A DNA stretch of 64,000 nucleotides from Nitrosomonadales bacterium (lineage in GTDB: Bacteria; Pseudomonadota; Gammaproteobacteria; Burkholderiales; Gallionellaceae), in the NCBI GenBank assembly GCA_016218415.1, contig JACRED010000032.1:57502-121501 (forward strand), given 5' to 3'. Below the pieces are notes generated by a model. The model had not been told where the DNA came from. It saw nothing but the letters and a program-made list of their open reading frames with translations, and searched no databases. A program made the position numbers and the translations under genes. This document shows positions 62,072-64,000 of the stretch, in pieces. Each line of letters opens with the position of its first letter. The stretch's first letter is position 1.

Positions 62072-64000
62072 CTAACCCGCCTTCTGAATCCAGAACTGGT
62101 ACATCCCGTAAAACGTGTCAGGATTTTCGTTCTCAAAAATCTCCCACTGGCCAAGATTCGTGGCGGTGCGGTCATCAGGGAAGCGTTGCTTGTAAGCGTG
62201 AAGGATATCGGCATCGATTTCGAATCCGAGGAACATCAGATTATTGTCCCGGAGAAATGCCTCGATCCCGGTTAGCGTCATGTGATGTTCCTGGACGTGA
62301 AACAGTAAATCGCGGCATGTGCTGATACTGTAAAAATCCATCGATTTCAATGTGGTTCCGAAATCAGCGCTTTCATCTAAATCCATCAAATCCTGGCGGC
62401 ATCGCCGGATCTCATTGGCCGTCGAGCCGTAACCCTGTTCGGCGATGAAGGTTCTTATCCGGGCAACATTCCGTCGCGCTACCGCACTATAAAAACCAAG
62501 CTTCATGAAGCCGCCGGGGCGAAGCAGCGACAGAAGCACGCGCCATCCCGCTAGCGGGTTATCAAGGTGGTGGAGCACTCCGACGGACTCGATGACATCA
62601 AAACTGCGGTCGAGTGTTTCCAGTTTCATAATGTCAGCTTGAGCATATTCAATTGACAAGCCCAGCTCCCGCGTCTTCCGCTTGGCGTAACTGAGGCTGG
62701 CCATGCTCAAGTCGATAGCCAGTACCCGCGTCCCCTGGAATCGCAGTGCTGTTTCAATTGATTGATGGCCGGTGCCACAGCCGGCAATCAGAATTTCTGG
62801 TTCAGTATGCTTTCCATACGGCTGAAAAGGCATTAAAGGGAAGAGTTGGCGAAGCGTGCCGTCGACAGTCATCGACTTGCCCACCGGCGCTGTCTTGATC
62901 CAGCGCGGGTAGGGATTTTCTTCGTATTGGTTCTGAACCAGCAGTGATACTTCATCGTCGATGTTGGTCAGCCGAAGAATGGTGGCGCGTTCTTGCAGCT
63001 CTTCCTCTGGTTCGCGAACTTGTTGCACCAGCACAGCAGCAATTTCCTCGGGCCATTTACCAAACAGCAACTGGCCAGAAAGCGGAACGGAATAAAGCGG
63101 AAAATAGGCGGCTACCGCTACCAGCCAAAGTGCTGGCGCCTGAGCTTTGGCTTCCAGTGCCGCAACCAGCGAGTCCCGCAATGCGCCAGCTTTCCGGATT
63201 TCGTCGTCGGTGTGGAAAAATACGTATTCATTGATGAAACATTGGCGTGCCAGCGCACTGTAGAAACCCAAGACGACCTCATTCTCGGCCTCGGCAGAAA
63301 TTTTTTCAGAAATTGTATCGAGCAGCGCCCACCTGCACATGGTCAGGAATCGTTCCAGCTTGATGTCACAGATCGGCGTCGAGTTGAGCAAGGCGCGCAG
63401 TAACGGATCGGCGGCAACCGCGGCAAGACCATGGGAATCAAACAGCTCCTGTGCTGCCAGCATTCGCGGCCACGCACTGGTTGCCCGTGTTATGCATTCC
63501 CCAATTGTCGGGTCGAGTTTGACAAGATCGGCGCAGGCCTTTGCCAGTTCGTTTGGCCGGCCCCACGGCTCGGACATGGCGCGAACCATGGTATCCCGAA
63601 AAGGCTTGGCGGCGTTCGGGAACTGGATATGCTTGACGCAGGCGACGAAGATGTCCCTGGCTTTCGTTGTTTCCCTGATCTGAAGAGATTGATTGACGAT
63701 GTTCAGCGCCGTCATCGACTTCCCTTGGGCGTTAAGCAGCAGAGCAAGATTGTTGTGTGCCTCAACGAAATCGGGCTTGATCCGCAACGCCCGCCGATAA
63801 CTTGCCTCGGCCTCGTCCAGCCGATCCATTTCATGAAGGGTGAGGCCAAGATTGTTGTGCGCCTCAACGAAACCAGGTTTGATCCGCAGCGCCTGCCGGA
63901 AGGTTGCCTCGGCCTCATCCAGCCGAGCCAACTCCTTGAGGGTGTTGGCAAGGTTGTAATGCGCTTCAGCATCATTTGGCAAGAGCTCCGTTGACTTCAG
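62072..64000 (-). CDS. TPR protein fused to SAM-dependent methyltransferase (partial)
   Basis: At least 642 codons; it is open to the window edge, and the apparent start at 63982 is only a TTG within a TPR unit. The N-terminal part repeats [24 protein letters not shown] TPR units. A middle region of about 200 residues is unknown. A class I methyltransferase follows ([20 protein letters not shown] for SAM binding, then [20 protein letters not shown]). The target may be a peptide, glycan or lipid. The TPR section resembles the gene at 7540-9393. Confidence 0.88.
   Translation of the reverse strand: MKSTELLPNDAEAHYNLANTLKELARLDEAEATFRQALRIKPGFVEAHNNLGLTLHEMDRLDEAEASYRRALRIKPDFVEAHNNLALLLNAQGKSMTALNIVNQSLQIRETTKARDIFVACVKHIQFPNAAKPFRDTMVRAMSEPWGRPNELAKACADLVKLDPTIGECITRATSAWPRMLAAQELFDSHGLAAVAADPLLRALLNSTPICDIKLERFLTMCRWALLDTISEKISAEAENEVVLGFYSALARQCFINEYVFFHTDDEIRKAGALRDSLVAALEAKAQAPALWLVAVAAYFPLYSVPLSGQLLFGKWPEEIAAVLVQQVREPEEELQERATILRLTNIDDEVSLLVQNQYEENPYPRWIKTAPVGKSMTVDGTLRQLFPLMPFQPYGKHTEPEILIAGCGTGHQSIETALRFQGTRVLAIDLSMASLSYAKRKTRELGLSIEYAQADIMKLETLDRSFDVIESVGVLHHLDNPLAGWRVLLSLLRPGGFMKLGFYSAVARRNVARIRTFIAEQGYGSTANEIRRCRQDLMDLDESADFGTTLKSMDFYSISTCRDLLFHVQEHHMTLTGIEAFLRDNNLMFLGFEIDADILHAYKQRFPDDRTATNLGQWEIFENENPDTFYGMYQFWIQKAG

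Overview
The window is a GC-rich chromosomal segment, most likely from a betaproteobacterium of the Nitrosomonadales, close to the Gallionellaceae or Thiobacillus type. This is inferred from conserved neighbourhoods (ftsY-ftsEX, a zapA-6S RNA locus, pilC-pilD-coaE-zapD-yacG-Nudix/ThiE), from a solitary BtuM-type B12 permease beside BtuB, and from the abundance of short intergenic inverted-repeat elements. No rRNA, tRNA or CRISPR array was recognised.

Layout. 1-7.5 kb: coaD (partial), rsmD and two M16 peptidases on the minus strand, diverging from a DUF2130 gene, ftsY and ftsEX. 7.5-16 kb: a SEC-C/TPR/sulfotransferase protein, an ICMT-like methyltransferase, a GldC-like protein, a TIR-like (DUF1863) protein, thiopurine methyltransferase and two cyclic-di-GMP signalling proteins. 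15.8-22.1 kb: a minus-strand set made of a CHASE2 adenylate cyclase, a very large secreted NHL/FN3/transglutaminase-like/TPR protein and a small secreted protein. 22.1-24.5 kb: a disturbed accessory patch with a TIR-domain protein, a truncated IS110 element and the stump of a secreted-protein gene cut at the same base. 24.5-30.7 kb: an NTF2-like protein, peroxiredoxin, MsbA, then BtuM and BtuB under a cobalamin riboswitch. 30.7-35.8 kb: TIGR02449 protein, ZapA, 6S RNA, EVE protein, TauE/SafE permease, a RelA lacking its C-terminal ACT/RRM domain, and two small proteins. 35.8-43.6 kb: a radical SAM protein with unusual cysteine spacing, a lipoprotein esterase, a triple-repeat secreted protein and a run of VOC, SRPBCC and DUF genes. 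43.7-48.5 kb: a complete branched-chain/hydrophobic amino-acid ABC transporter (livJHMGF order). 48.6-54.2 kb: a class I cytochrome c, hexose-6-P mutarotase, IlvD, Lgt and a CorC/HlyC protein. 54.3-59.3 kb: pilC, a fragmentary second pilD start, pilD, coaE, zapD, yacG and a Nudix-ThiE fusion. 59.3-61 kb: one AT-rich gene bracketed by two inverted copies of the same repeat family. 61-64 kb: a START-like secreted protein, gloA and a TPR-methyltransferase that runs off the window.

Most genes are core (division, cell envelope, cofactor and amino-acid metabolism, translation). The unusual content lies in the accessory patches: the truncated IS110 junction, the inverted-repeat-bracketed HEPN/LprI-like gene, repeat elements lying inside coding genes (livF, Nudix-ThiE), the pilD remnant, the CHASE2-cyclase/NHL-transglutaminase locus and the noncanonical radical SAM enzyme. 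I found no clear multi-gene system that is plainly new; the strongest candidates are listed in the findings with what would confirm or refute them.
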